Part shown: positions 1-8,338 of the stretch, piece by piece
Position numbering within the stretch: position 1 is the first letter of the stretch
Layout: each line of letters starts with the position of its first letter
DNA from: Lachnospiraceae bacterium
GTDB taxonomy: Bacteria > Bacillota > Clostridia > Lachnospirales > Lachnospiraceae
DNA: 56,561 nt
Assembly: GCA_009911035.1 (NCBI GenBank)
Contig: QXWO01000040.1
Location: 1-56,561 of the forward strand
Direction: 5' to 3'
The notes under the pieces: model-generated
Databases searched by the model: none
The model's input: the letters and a program-made list of their open reading frames with translations, nothing else
What the model was told of the DNA's origin: nothing
Program-made: the position numbers and the translations under genes

Positions 1-1
1 C

Positions 2-241
2 GGCGAATTTGAAGCAGCCCACAATGTAATGAGCAAACGCGGATCACCATACCTGCGGAAAGCCATTTTTCAAGCCGCCCTGGTCGTCGCCTTTAAAAAC
101 CCTGTATTAAGTGCCTATTACCAGAAAAAGAGGGCCGAAGGCAAGCATCATTTAACCTGTATCGGTGCTGTGGCAAGAAAAATGTGCAACATTATTTATG
201 CTGTTGTAAAGAATAATCAGCCTTATGTTCCAAAAGCTTAA
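2..241 (+). CDS. IS110-family transposase, C-terminal end (enters from left edge)
   Basis: The reading frame is already open at base 2 and encodes the last 79 residues of an IS110/IS1111-type transposase. The segment with HNVMSKRGSPYLRKAIFQAA and the later ARKMCNIIYAVVKN is typical of the family's C-terminal transposase_20 (helix-hairpin-helix related) domain and its conserved tail. IS110 enzymes are DEDD transposases that work as recombinases; the N-terminal DEDD catalytic domain would lie to the left, outside the window, so whether the element is complete cannot be judged. An ATG at base 29 is internal and not a start. The downstream 200 bases hold no gene. Confidence 0.85.
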   Translation, partial: GEFEAAHNVMSKRGSPYLRKAIFQAALVVAFKNPVLSAYYQKKRAEGKHHLTCIGAVARKMCNIIYAVVKNNQPYVPKA

Positions 242-359
242 ATCTTTTTCCCTTTCCAGCCTGCCTGACAGCAGGTCTTGTTGTCGTACTCTTTTTTCTA
301 TAAAAATTTCTTTTGATTTTTTCAATTATCTACTTGACTTTTAATAGTTGGTCTCTCCT

Positions 360-402
360 AAAAATGCGGAGGCGCATATTGGTATCTCCCAATAAACGCC
401 TC
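360..402 (-). terminator. Intrinsic terminator after the 446-985 gene
   Basis: On the minus strand GAGGCG and ATTGG pair with CCAAT and CGCCTC around a short loop, and the hairpin is followed within a few bases by a T run (complement of 360-364). It ends the transcript of the small minus-strand gene just upstream. Confidence 0.6.
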
Positions 403-445
403 TCCCTTCATGCCGCACTGCCGCTATTCCTCATTTATATTTACC

Positions 446-985
446 TCACGCCCTCGCGTCAAAACCGCCCTGTGCTTCCACAGCACCGGCATTCATCTCC
501 TGCCTTGCCGACCGGAATGCACTATAGTAGGCAGCTTTCAGCGCCCCGTGTACTTCCGTCTCTGCCTTCGACTCCTTCTCATGCCAGCCCACGCCTGCCG
601 TGTAGGTCAGTATCTCGTCACCGTTCCCGTCATACACATGGACAGCGGATCCGGTACCTTCTGACTGGAACCTGGCCTCATACGGCTCCCCAAACAGGAT
701 ACGCAGCCGCCTCTCGTCCGCCTCCCGTATCTTCTCCATGTCCGCCATTTCCTGACTGACCTTTCCCATCAGCGCAATCCTGTCCGGCGACACTTTGGCG
801 ACTTCGCTTTTCCGCAGGGCAAGAAACTTATTTCCCATATAGATGTTCTGCGCCGCATCCTCCCTGGCATATTCTGTTATCTTCTCCCACAGGGAATCAG
901 ACAGCTCCCATTCCTTCTTGGTTAATGCCTTTCCTGTCCCAGTGCTGTCCGCCTGATAGCTTTTTGCTATTCCTGTTATATCCAT
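446..985 (-). CDS. Protein of unknown function, 179 aa
   Basis: I do not recognise a function. The product is hydrophilic, starts MDITGIAKSYQAD and has no signal peptide or membrane segment. The middle (about residues 20-100) is rich in charged helices (ALTKKEWELSDSLWEKITEY, then a long Glu/Lys/Arg stretch), and the C-terminal part looks like a small beta unit (AVHVYDGNGDEILTYTAGVGW). The general look, a short MDI.GI-type N-terminus followed by helical sequence, resembles families of small orphan proteins abundant in Lachnospiraceae; another such short protein lies at 46133-46459. The start is supported by GAGGAGAAGAG 8 bases upstream. It is monocistronic, closed by a terminator. Confidence 0.7.
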   Translation of the reverse strand: MDITGIAKSYQADSTGTGKALTKKEWELSDSLWEKITEYAREDAAQNIYMGNKFLALRKSEVAKVSPDRIALMGKVSQEMADMEKIREADERRLRILFGEPYEARFQSEGTGSAVHVYDGNGDEILTYTAGVGWHEKESKAETEVHGALKAAYYSAFRSARQEMNAGAVEAQGGFDARA

Positions 986-1038
986 TTCACTCTTCTCCTC
1001 TCTCTGATCTGCCGAAACGCTGGGGATACCTGCCCGGC

Positions 1039-2895
1039 TTACCCCACTGCTTTCTCAACAGCATAGACACCTGTCTGCATAACTATTTCAACCAAAAATA
1101 CTCCAACAGACAAAGCAGCCCGCCCAATATTCATATCTTTAATAAAACATATGGTACAGAGACATCCTGTCAAACCACCGATCAATACCGGAAAGAAATT
1201 TTTAATCTGCAATGACTTCCACCTTGTTTTTACCTTATCTTCCTCCCTAATGCCCAAAGTAAGCTGTGTATAAGCATCCTTTTTCCGATTATTCTTTCCA
1301 CTGCAATACTGGGTAAACTGTGTAAACAACAGGATGATATTTAGTACCGCCAACATAGCAGCTAAACTGACAATTAAAATATTATTCTCCCGCTGCATTT
1401 TCCTAAAATGTTCCTGTCTGCCCACAATATGAACCGGCTGTATTTTTTCATCCGGACTGCTTAGATCAAGACTCCTGCCCGCCGCTAAATTGACGCACAG
1501 CTTATATTGCAGGGAACCGTGCTGTGCTGCCACCCGGAAATCATCATCACTCAATATCAGAATACGCTGCTGTGAGTCCTCGCAGTTAAATAAATATTCC
1601 CATAGTTCATAATCTACCGCAAAAGAAGTCTGATATCCGCAGATATCCACCGGAATTTCATAATCTATCTCCCAAAAATGCCATTCCCTCCCATCCGGTT
1701 CCGTTGTGATATTCACCATTGACCTTTCCAGTTGGCTCAATACAACCATATGTCCTTTTTCAATCTCCAGCGCCTTCCCTGCCATTTCATTGTAATCCGT
1801 TTCCGGTATCAGAACTACTTTCCATCCGCCATCCGTTGTTCCTTCTAAGGATTTCAGAATGTGCCTTTCATCTATTGCAACCTCATTTTGATGCATGAAC
1901 TCTGTCATATCGTCATATCCCTGTTCCGCAAATTCCAATACATAATCATAGGGACTGTCAGAAAAGTCCATGTTTGCATTTGTTTCCCATAATAACATGA
2001 TAACGACTACTAAAAAGATATTTATCCAGTTTATGATCGCATAAGCAGCCAGAGCCTTTGCATCATTCCTGTAGTAACTCCTGATCTCATTGATAAGCAA
2101 AAGGTTTTTCCTTCTTTTATCTCTGTACCCCATAACAGCCGGGAACCAATATCCAAAAGAATAAACAGATAAGTACACACCACTGATTGCCGTAACCATT
2201 GAAATAAGCAGCACAAGATTAGAGGGCTCCCTTATCCCTATTTTATCAATAAGAAGAAAAAGGTTCCCGATAACCAGCAAAACCAGACCGACTGCTGCCA
2301 TAACTTTCGGTCTGCCACTCCTTTTCATTTTCGTTTCACGTCCATTGACAATATCAAGAATGTCTTTGCAATTTAATGCCCTGTGATTCCATATGATTCC
2401 CGCATAACAGATAAAGATCAAAATCAGAATAGTCAATAACAATAATGGTATGGAAATATCCTTCAAAATAATGTTTCCTGTATGGAGCACACCGTGTAAG
2501 ATAACACTGTCATAAATACCATAGCCAAATACTGCTCCAGCCACGACTGCTATAACAACATGAACCGCAGTCCTGATAAACAGATGTTTCTTTAGTTTTT
2601 TCCTGGGCATTCCCATAGCAATCAAAATACCTGCGTTCCTGATATTCGCACTCAGAAAATTTCGGTATAAACACATCAGGTAAAAAAAGACCGCTGCAAA
2701 AATCCCACCTAAAATAATATACATTATGCCGATCATGCCATTTTCCCGCTGCAGCAGTTCCTCAAAAGTCTTGTCATATGCCAAAAAAACAAGGAAAGAA
2801 AAAGCCACCGAAAGGATCAGTACCGCACCCACATAAAATCGAAATTCCTTCCCTGTTTTTATGCTTTTACCTGACAAAGAATCAAAAGATTCCAT
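1039..2895 (-). CDS. FtsX-family ABC transporter permease (BceB-like)
   Basis: 618-residue membrane protein with about ten predicted membrane segments: one near the N-terminus (about 25-43), a block of three to four to about residue 170, two to four around 200-300, a large extracytoplasmic region (about 310-510) and three C-terminal segments. This is the permease plan of BceB/VraG-type transporters, which remove cell-wall-active peptides such as bacitracin from lipid-linked targets, and of related FtsX-fold lipoprotein/peptide exporters. The start overlaps the end of the ATPase gene by 14 bases, with AGGGAG just upstream, so the two are translated together. No two-component system sits next to the pair, unlike classical bce loci. 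The substrate cannot be told. Confidence 0.8.
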   Translation of the reverse strand: MESFDSLSGKSIKTGKEFRFYVGAVLILSVAFSFLVFLAYDKTFEELLQRENGMIGIMYIILGGIFAAVFFYLMCLYRNFLSANIRNAGILIAMGMPRKKLKKHLFIRTAVHVVIAVVAGAVFGYGIYDSVILHGVLHTGNIILKDISIPLLLLTILILIFICYAGIIWNHRALNCKDILDIVNGRETKMKRSGRPKVMAAVGLVLLVIGNLFLLIDKIGIREPSNLVLLISMVTAISGVYLSVYSFGYWFPAVMGYRDKRRKNLLLINEIRSYYRNDAKALAAYAIINWINIFLVVVIMLLWETNANMDFSDSPYDYVLEFAEQGYDDMTEFMHQNEVAIDERHILKSLEGTTDGGWKVVLIPETDYNEMAGKALEIEKGHMVVLSQLERSMVNITTEPDGREWHFWEIDYEIPVDICGYQTSFAVDYELWEYLFNCEDSQQRILILSDDDFRVAAQHGSLQYKLCVNLAAGRSLDLSSPDEKIQPVHIVGRQEHFRKMQRENNILIVSLAAMLAVLNIILLFTQFTQYCSGKNNRKKDAYTQLTLGIREEDKVKTRWKSLQIKNFFPVLIGGLTGCLCTICFIKDMNIGRAALSVGVFLVEIVMQTGVYAVEKAVG

Positions 2896-3622
2896 CCATC
2901 TCCCTCATTTCCTTTTGAATTATTTTATAAAAATCCTGCTGAAAACCGGACTTTTCAATTTCATTGGTAAATTTCCCATCCTTTAAAAATATAATGCGGT
3001 TACAAAAACTCGCACTGAATACATCATGGGTGACCATTACAACTGTAACGTGGTAATCCCTGTTAATTTCCTCGAATAATTCCAAAACATTTCTGGCTGT
3101 ATGCATATCAAGGCTTCCTGTTGGTTCATCTGCCAAAAGGACTCTGCTGTGCTTTAATACTGCCCTTGCTATTGCCGCCCGTTGCTGCTCCCCACCGGAT
3201 ATTTCGTCCGGGAAACGGTTTTCATAGGCATCAATTCCAAGCTTTTGGGTAATAGCTGCATAATCCTGTTCCAATTTCTTTTCCTCTACATTTCCCATCG
3301 TGCTGGGTAAAATGATATTTTCTTTTACTGTCAACCCCGACAACAGATTGTAATCTTGAAATATATAGGAAACTACCTTCTGCCTGTAAACTTCCTTCTC
3401 CGGTTCCTTCATGGTCTGCAAATTTTCTCCACAAACCGCCGCCTCGCCATCCAAAAAGGTCTCAAGCCCGCCTAAAATACGCAAGAACGTACTCTTACCA
3501 CTTCCAGATGCTCCCATGATTCCTAAAAACTCCCCCTCTTCTACCGTTAAATTCAGGTTCTGCAAGATATGCAAATGATTGACATTGTTATATGATTTCT
3601 CTAATTTTTTTACCTGTATCAT
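2882..3622 (-). CDS. ABC transporter ATP-binding protein (BceA/LolD-like)
   Basis: Single nucleotide-binding domain of about 246 residues starting MIQVKKLEKSYNN. Visible motifs in order: Walker A GASGSGKST, Q-loop at FQDYN, signature ISGGEQQR, Walker B VLLADEPTGSLD followed by the D-loop, and the switch histidine in VMVTHD. This is the MacB/LolD/BceA subfamily that partners FtsX-type permeases; the permease follows with a 14-base overlap. A longer reading from 3637 (five more residues) is possible, but GAGAGG lies at ideal distance before the ATG at 3622. It should drive the mechanotransmission or flipping of a peptide or lipid substrate at the membrane. Confidence 0.88.
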   Translation of the reverse strand: MIQVKKLEKSYNNVNHLHILQNLNLTVEEGEFLGIMGASGSGKSTFLRILGGLETFLDGEAAVCGENLQTMKEPEKEVYRQKVVSYIFQDYNLLSGLTVKENIILPSTMGNVEEKKLEQDYAAITQKLGIDAYENRFPDEISGGEQQRAAIARAVLKHSRVLLADEPTGSLDMHTARNVLELFEEINRDYHVTVVMVTHDVFSASFCNRIIFLKDGKFTNEIEKSGFQQDFYKIIQKEMREMDGIF

Positions 3623-3640
3623 ATTTTTCCCTCTCATACC

Positions 3641-4417
3641 CTAATGCTGTATCTTGTTCTCACCGCTATTCAAGATTTCCGTTAAATTAGTCGGCGGGAG
3701 GATACTGTCCATCTTTTCATATAATTTATCGTCAAAATTATAACGAATCTCGCATTTCCTGTCGAAAATCATGGTCGGCTCTTTCCCTGCCGTTATAGCC
3801 TCCCACACAGGCAGCTTATCACTTGTGGGCTTTCCCGTCTTCACAAACGTCATGAATGCTTCAAACATCTGGCTTTCCAACCGCTCTCCGACTTCCGGAA
3901 TCTGACATACCTCTACCAGATCTATATTATGGAAGAAGAAAGGGATATCCGAACAATGCCATGCAATCTTATTGTGGTGGATTGGAAATTCCAGCGTGAA
4001 ATCATACAGGTATGTGCCCGCTTTTTCCCCCTGTGCATGCAGCTTGGCAAACTGTTTTGAAGGCTGTCTCATAATGCGGTCAACCAAAAGTAAGTCTGTT
4101 GCATTCTTTCCCGGATAAGTCTCCTGGAACAACTCGATCATTTCATCTGTATGTTCCCCATAAACGGCACTTACAACTGCTCTCACCTGATCCTTAGTCA
4201 ATTGGTCTTTATCATATTCTGCCGGCGTGAATGCAAATTCGCCAAACACACTGCCCACCATAAGCGGGATCTCAAAGGCTTGCTCCCATAAGCCGTAGTC
4301 CAGCGGGTTCCCCTTATAGTAATCGTTGAAAATATATTCTCCATTATAAAAATATCCTTTCAGTTTACCGCTTGTCGTTTCCAATACGGGTACATCGCCA
4401 AAATCAAATTCAGCCAT
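3641..4417 (-). pseudogene. Carboxylesterase type B with a large in-frame internal deletion
   Basis: The N-terminus (MAEFDFGDVPVLETTSGKLKG, YNGEYIF) matches the first strands of para-nitrobenzyl-esterase-type alpha/beta hydrolases. From NDYYKGNPLDYGLW on, the protein matches their C-terminal half, including the catalytic-His region WHCSDIPFFFHN. The roughly 200-250 residues in between, which carry the oxyanion-hole motif and the GESAG nucleophile elbow, are missing, so the 258-residue product (family usual about 500) cannot be an active esterase. The frame stays open across the junction at about residues 28-30. GAGGAGAAAAC supports the start at 4417. It is probably a remnant, although the open frame leaves room for a non-catalytic protein. 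Confidence 0.7.
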
Positions 4418-4513
4418 TCTGTTTTCTCCTCTCTCTGTGTCAATTGTCCTTTTCATTTAACGTCTCTACGAATTTTTCAAATACTTCCGGTTTCATTATA
4501 GACCTTTACACGT

Positions 4514-5263
4514 TTATTCACAGTAAATTTCTATCAGACGGTTTCTCTGTTCCGTATCCAGTCTATATTCCCTTTCAAAGAATTCATCATAACTGTTATA
4601 TTTTCCTTTGATGGAACTGATGGTCAGCTGGATAAAATCTTCCTGAACACCCAGCAGCGGTTCACACATCCGCCTATATTGTTCAGGAATATTCAGCTGT
4701 CCGGCCAAATCATCTGTTCCCTGTGTCAGATATTTATTAGAAAGCAGATATTCTTTCACCGCATCTTTCTCATCCATCCCCAGCGCCATCATGATCAAAA
4801 AGCCGGCAACTCCCGTCCTGTCCTTTCCGGCAGTACAATGAAAATAGATATTGCCGTCATTTTTCAAAAGAAGTTCAAACAGTCTCTGGTATGCCGGATT
4901 TTCAAATGCCATAGTCCTATATCCCTCTTTTAAATATCCAAGAACAGATTGAAACTGATGTACATCCATTTTGTTCTTTATTATCTTTTCAAAATCAAAA
5001 CCGTTTTCATCATGCTTTTGCACTCTCAATGCACTGATCTGCTCATAGTCTGCAATACGAAACTCGTAGTCCTTGGCCGTTTCAGCTTCCTTTTCATCAC
5101 GAAAGTCAAGAATATGTCTAATCGCTAACGTATGTTCAAAATAATCGGCCTGGTCCTGTGTGATCCGATCTAAAGAGCCTCCGCGAAAAATCATATTCTT
5201 CTTCATGACTTTACCATCCCGGTTTATATAACCACTAATGTCTCTGAAATTACGTATATTCAT
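4514..5263 (-). CDS. Tyrosine-protein phosphatase (Y_phosphatase3 type)
   Basis: 249-residue cytosolic enzyme. It has the PTP-loop signature HCTAGKDRTG with nucleophile C143 and phosphate-binding R149 (C-x5-R), an N-terminal NIRNFRDISGY that is standard for the IphP/LipA-like family, and ILDFRDEKEA (about 51-60), which carries the general-acid-region residues. The family dephosphorylates phosphotyrosine, and in some members phosphoinositides; the real substrate here is unknown. Start fixed by AAGGAG 7-8 bases before ATG 5263. Monocistronic; the 5264-5542 spacer carries a 24-bp perfect palindrome. Confidence 0.88.
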   Translation of the reverse strand: MNIRNFRDISGYINRDGKVMKKNMIFRGGSLDRITQDQADYFEHTLAIRHILDFRDEKEAETAKDYEFRIADYEQISALRVQKHDENGFDFEKIIKNKMDVHQFQSVLGYLKEGYRTMAFENPAYQRLFELLLKNDGNIYFHCTAGKDRTGVAGFLIMMALGMDEKDAVKEYLLSNKYLTQGTDDLAGQLNIPEQYRRMCEPLLGVQEDFIQLTISSIKGKYNSYDEFFEREYRLDTEQRNRLIEIYCE

Positions 5264-5470
5264 ATTTATTTCTCCTTAAGAATCCTAAAGGGCCGCTGAC
5301 TATTTTGCTCAGCCCTAAACTCTGTATCCCGGCTGTTCATTCTTCCGAAATGTGCAAAACATCCCTTGAAATAAAGTTTAACATACTGTCATCTAATTTC
5401 AACAGCATTTCCTCCTATCTCATCGAATTATAGCAGGAATTTCTATTCTTCTTTTCATCTATCTTGCGGT

Positions 5471-5494
5471 ATTAATGATTTTAAAATCATTAAT
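5471..5494. repeat. 24-bp perfect palindrome
   Basis: Twelve bases ATTAATGATTTT are followed at once by their exact reverse complement, with no loop. The site lies between the end of the MFS gene and the start of the phosphatase gene, both on the minus strand. There is no adjoining T run in the minus direction, so it fits an operator or a recombination scar better than a terminator. Confidence 0.6.
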
Positions 5495-5542
5495 AAAAAT
5501 ACGAGAAGAGGCAGGATAGCCCGCCCCTTCCGTATTATCTAA

Positions 5543-6820
5543 TCAGTTTAATTTCCTTATTTCCCGGTTGAAACAGGAAATCATGCTCACCGTAAAGCCG
5601 CATATCCCGGTACATAAAAACATTGCTGCCATGCCGCTTCCGGCACTCTCCCCTACGATTCTTCCCAGCATCCCTGCCATCCCGTTCCCGGAAACCATAA
5701 AAGGGTCAAACACATAATCTGCCAGCCAGCCGCCGAGGATAATTCCAGCCGGAATCGTGCTGTACTGGATAGCATTCCTGACGGCAAACACCCTCCCCTG
5801 CACGGCTGCAGGAATCTTCTGGTACAGTATCGTATTCTGGTTTGCCATTATAAATGGAATCGGCAGGCTGGCAGCAACCGCAGCAGCCGACCACCAGATA
5901 ACATTTTTCCCAACTGCCATCATCAAGTCCCCAAACAGAAAAGACAGTGCCGCCGAAACATAAATTGCCGCTGTCTTATGCCGGCTCTCTTTTTTCACGG
6001 AAACAAGGAGGCCCCCGGCAATCCCGCCTGCCCCCATGCAGGCATTTACAATTCCAAGCGCAACGCTGTTCCCGGAACTTCTCGCCAGAATCATTGGCGA
6101 TAAAATATTCTCATAGGTCAGCCTCGAACAGAAATTGATCAGCGCCATTGTCAGCATCATGTAAAAAATGCCCTTTTCTTTTTTCAGAAAGCCAAACCCC
6201 TGCGCTATCCCGGCAAAGGGTGAACTGTATGCTTTGTCCTGCGCCTGTTCCGGGATTGTAATATAGAACAGCAATACGCAAAATGCAAATGCAAAACTCG
6301 CCAGGTCTATCAGCAGGATAAGCGGGAGCCCGCCTGCCGCAAACAGGAAAGCCGCCAGCATGGGGCTGAATACCACGATAAGATTATTGGAAAAAGAATT
6401 CATTCCGCTGACATTTGAAATCTTTTCCTTTGGCACTAGCCTTCCCGTTGCCGCTGCGGACGCAGGCTGCTGGAAGGCATTCGTGATACCGACCACCGCA
6501 TTTATGGCATAGATATTCCCGACTTCCAGACATCCCGCAAGCAGTAATGCCAATACTGACAGTGAACCAACCGCCGCAACGCTGTCCGAAACCAGCATAA
6601 TCGTTTTCTTCTTATGCCTGTCTATATAACCACCGAAAAACAGGCTTAAAAATACATACGGTACATAATTGCAAAAGGACATCAACGAAACGGACATTGC
6701 GGAATGGTTCTGCCCATACGCCCACAAGACAAGCGCAAACCCGGTCATGGAACTTCCAAGTCCTGATACGCTCTGGCTTAACCACAAAATAATATATATC
6801 TTAAATGATTTTTCTTCCAT
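5543..6820 (-). CDS. MFS efflux transporter (macrolide-efflux/Mef-like family)
   Basis: 425-residue protein with twelve predicted membrane helices. The family A-type loop GGYIDRHKKKT after helix 2, the PASAAATGRLVPKEKI loop and the central KKEKGIFYMM segment fit the MFS_3/Mef-like drug:proton antiporters of Gram-positives (about 400-425 residues). These export macrolides or other hydrophobic drugs from the cytosol; the substrate here is inferred only at family level. GGAGAAAA lies before the ATG. The 200 bases upstream hold a promoter, a 26-codon leader peptide and a strong dyad, which suggests drug-inducible attenuation. It is an orphan, not in an operon with an ABC-F gene as mef/msr are. 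Confidence 0.82.
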   Translation of the reverse strand: MEEKSFKIYIILWLSQSVSGLGSSMTGFALVLWAYGQNHSAMSVSLMSFCNYVPYVFLSLFFGGYIDRHKKKTIMLVSDSVAAVGSLSVLALLLAGCLEVGNIYAINAVVGITNAFQQPASAAATGRLVPKEKISNVSGMNSFSNNLIVVFSPMLAAFLFAAGGLPLILLIDLASFAFAFCVLLFYITIPEQAQDKAYSSPFAGIAQGFGFLKKEKGIFYMMLTMALINFCSRLTYENILSPMILARSSGNSVALGIVNACMGAGGIAGGLLVSVKKESRHKTAAIYVSAALSFLFGDLMMAVGKNVIWWSAAAVAASLPIPFIMANQNTILYQKIPAAVQGRVFAVRNAIQYSTIPAGIILGGWLADYVFDPFMVSGNGMAGMLGRIVGESAGSGMAAMFLCTGICGFTVSMISCFNREIRKLN

Positions 6821-6888
6821 TGAATTTTCTCCATTTTATTCTCTATTTTTCAGAATAAAAGTACAAAATCCAATGTGGACGATAGTTT

Positions 6889-6969
6889 TTACCTCTGTAC
6901 AAATTTCGTCCATTCATCAGACTTTGTACAGAGTCCTTTGTTTAAGTCAATCACTAAATGGCAGAGCAT
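6889..6969 (-). CDS. Leader peptide upstream of the MFS pump (26 aa)
   Basis: A short frame, MLCHLVIDLNKG then LCTKSDEWTKFVQR, begins 8-9 bases after a very strong ribosome-binding site (GGGAGGTGG) and ends 68 bases before the MFS start codon. A consensus-like promoter lies just upstream. Perfect 11-base inverted repeats sit inside the frame. Short, well-translated leader peptides with internal secondary structure are the classic set-up for attenuation of erm, mef and tet ribosome-drug resistance genes. No similarity to a named leader is claimed; function is inferred from position and structure. Confidence 0.6.
   Translation of the reverse strand: MLCHLVIDLNKGLCTKSDEWTKFVQR
6893..6933 (-). 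promoter_or_regulatory. Dyad in the MFS leader (attenuator or operator)
   Basis: CTCTGTACAAA at 6893-6903 and its exact reverse complement TTTGTACAGAG at 6923-6933 flank a 19-base spacer. As RNA this is an 11-bp stem covering the 3' half of the leader reading frame, so a stalled or moving ribosome would change the fold. It could instead be a DNA operator, but it lies downstream of the promoter. Confidence 0.65.
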
Positions 6970-7004
6970 ATTTTCCACCTCCCTCAGTTATCTTTTTGCA
7001 GGAC

Positions 7005-7033
7005 AGTATAGCATGGAAATTTCTTTAAATCAA
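7005..7033 (-). promoter_or_regulatory. Promoter of the leader-MFS transcript
   Basis: Minus strand: -35 TTGATT (7028-7033), exactly 17 bases, -10 TATACT (7005-7010). It lies about 35 bases upstream of the leader start codon and reads into the leader and the MFS gene. Confidence 0.65.
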
Positions 7034-7087
7034 CTTATCCTTGAAAACAATAAATCATCGGTGTAGAACTATGCATCAGAAATACAG

Positions 7088-7210
7088 TTATCCCATCTCC
7101 CTGAACGTGCCGGACATTCCTCCGACAAGGCTCCACTGGCACTGCATATAGGATTTCAGATTTTCCGTGCTTTGCCTGTATGCCTCCCGGACTGTTTCCG
7201 GGTCATAAGA
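7088..7210 (-). pseudogene. 40-codon open frame directly after the MBL stop codon
   Basis: After the TAA of the MBL gene the same frame stays open for 40 codons (SYDPETVREAYRQSTENLKS, then a Trp/Gly/Met-containing end GTFREMG) before the next stop. The amino-acid use looks coding, but no start codon or ribosome-binding site precedes it. It may be the 3' tail of another gene left by a deletion, or an extension lost through a nonsense change. Family not recognised. Confidence 0.3.
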
Positions 7211-8089
7211 TTATGCATTCTGCCACAGCAGCATACTGTCCTGAAATTCAGCCGACAACTTCCCGGTATCTTTCAACCACGAAAGGTAAGACCGTACCGT
7301 ACTTCCAACCAATACATACTGCTCAAAATTCATGGTAAGTCCATATCCTTTGAACACTTCCTGCAAAATACGTTCAAAGCACATTGGCACATCACAGATG
7401 GATAAAATACGTTCCGCCACCTCATGCACTTTATCCCTGTTGTAACGGACAAGCTGCTTCACGTCAGCAGAAGCATCCGCATGGGCGGGGACAAACATGA
7501 CCGCCTCCATCTGCTCCACCTTATCCAGCGTTTCCAGATAAGCGCCCACGTCATAGATGAAGGAAACCGCATATTTATCCAGCGTCTCCCTGCTGCTGAT
7601 GCAGTCCGCAAGGAACACTACATTGTCCGGCATACGGAACCCCACCATGTCAAAGAAATGCCCCGGCAATGGTATCATTTCAATCTCCTTCGGGAAACTT
7701 TCATCTGAAAAATCCGTCACATCACTCTCCTGCGCCATCAAGAACTTATGCCGCAAATCCTTACACGGATAACCGCCATAAAGGAAAGACGGCTCCAACA
7801 CAGGGGACTTTGTGAAAGCCGCCTCTATGCCGCCGGAATAAACTTTACATCCGGTCTGCCCCTGCAGGTATCTGTTCCCACCGATATGGTCTGCATTGGA
7901 ATGGCTATTCAGGATTGCCGCCAGATGCCACCCGTTCTTATCCAGTATCTGCCGGACTTTCCGCCCCGCATCTTTATCATTCCCGCTGTCAACCAGATAG
8001 ACATGATCCTTGTCTGCCACATAGACGCCTATCTTCGCCGGGCAGTTTATGTAATAGCATTTCTCACTGACCTGTACCAATTCATACAT
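7211..8089 (-). CDS. MBL-fold metallohydrolase
   Basis: 292-residue metallo-beta-lactamase-fold protein. The metal site motif appears as NSHSNADHIGGN (about residues 60-71; the first His of the usual HxHxDH is replaced by Ser-His-Ser-Asn order), followed by PLPGHFFDMVGF, FLADCIS and VPAHAD, giving the remaining metal ligands. The family hydrolyses thioesters, lactones, phosphodiesters or related bonds; no substrate can be named. A longer frame to 8173 exists, but AAGGAGG lies 9 bases before ATG 8089, which I take as the start. The altered HSNADH motif is worth checking, since it lacks the first His of HxHxDH. Confidence 0.8.
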   Translation of the reverse strand: MYELVQVSEKCYYINCPAKIGVYVADKDHVYLVDSGNDKDAGRKVRQILDKNGWHLAAILNSHSNADHIGGNRYLQGQTGCKVYSGGIEAAFTKSPVLEPSFLYGGYPCKDLRHKFLMAQESDVTDFSDESFPKEIEMIPLPGHFFDMVGFRMPDNVVFLADCISSRETLDKYAVSFIYDVGAYLETLDKVEQMEAVMFVPAHADASADVKQLVRYNRDKVHEVAERILSICDVPMCFERILQEVFKGYGLTMNFEQYVLVGSTVRSYLSWLKDTGKLSAEFQDSMLLWQNA

Positions 8090-8338
8090 TTTTCGTTTCC
8101 TCCTTGTTCTGCTGCTTCCTATTACTTCGGCTGAAAACTGTTTCCAATAAAGTAAAAGCATCCACCGAATCATACCATAAAAATTTTCTGTTTTTCATCC
8201 GATGACACAAAATGACTATTTTTCGGGAATAAAAGGCATAAAATTCCCAAAGGTAAACAATTAAACGTATCGCCAACCCGTGGAATTATCTCTGTACCTA
8301 TGATATAATCCAAATTACCACTACGAAGTTTTGGGGAA

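Noticed and set aside
313-759. Long plus-strand open frames over the 446-985 gene
   Set aside because: They are antisense to a gene with a good start and terminator, lack ribosome-binding sites and have unnatural Pro/Arg/Ser-rich composition.
1039-3622. Complete BceRS-BceAB module
   Set aside because: The ABC pair is present, but no kinase or regulator is adjacent; the two-component system in the window belongs to the other transporter at 46.7-51.6 kb.
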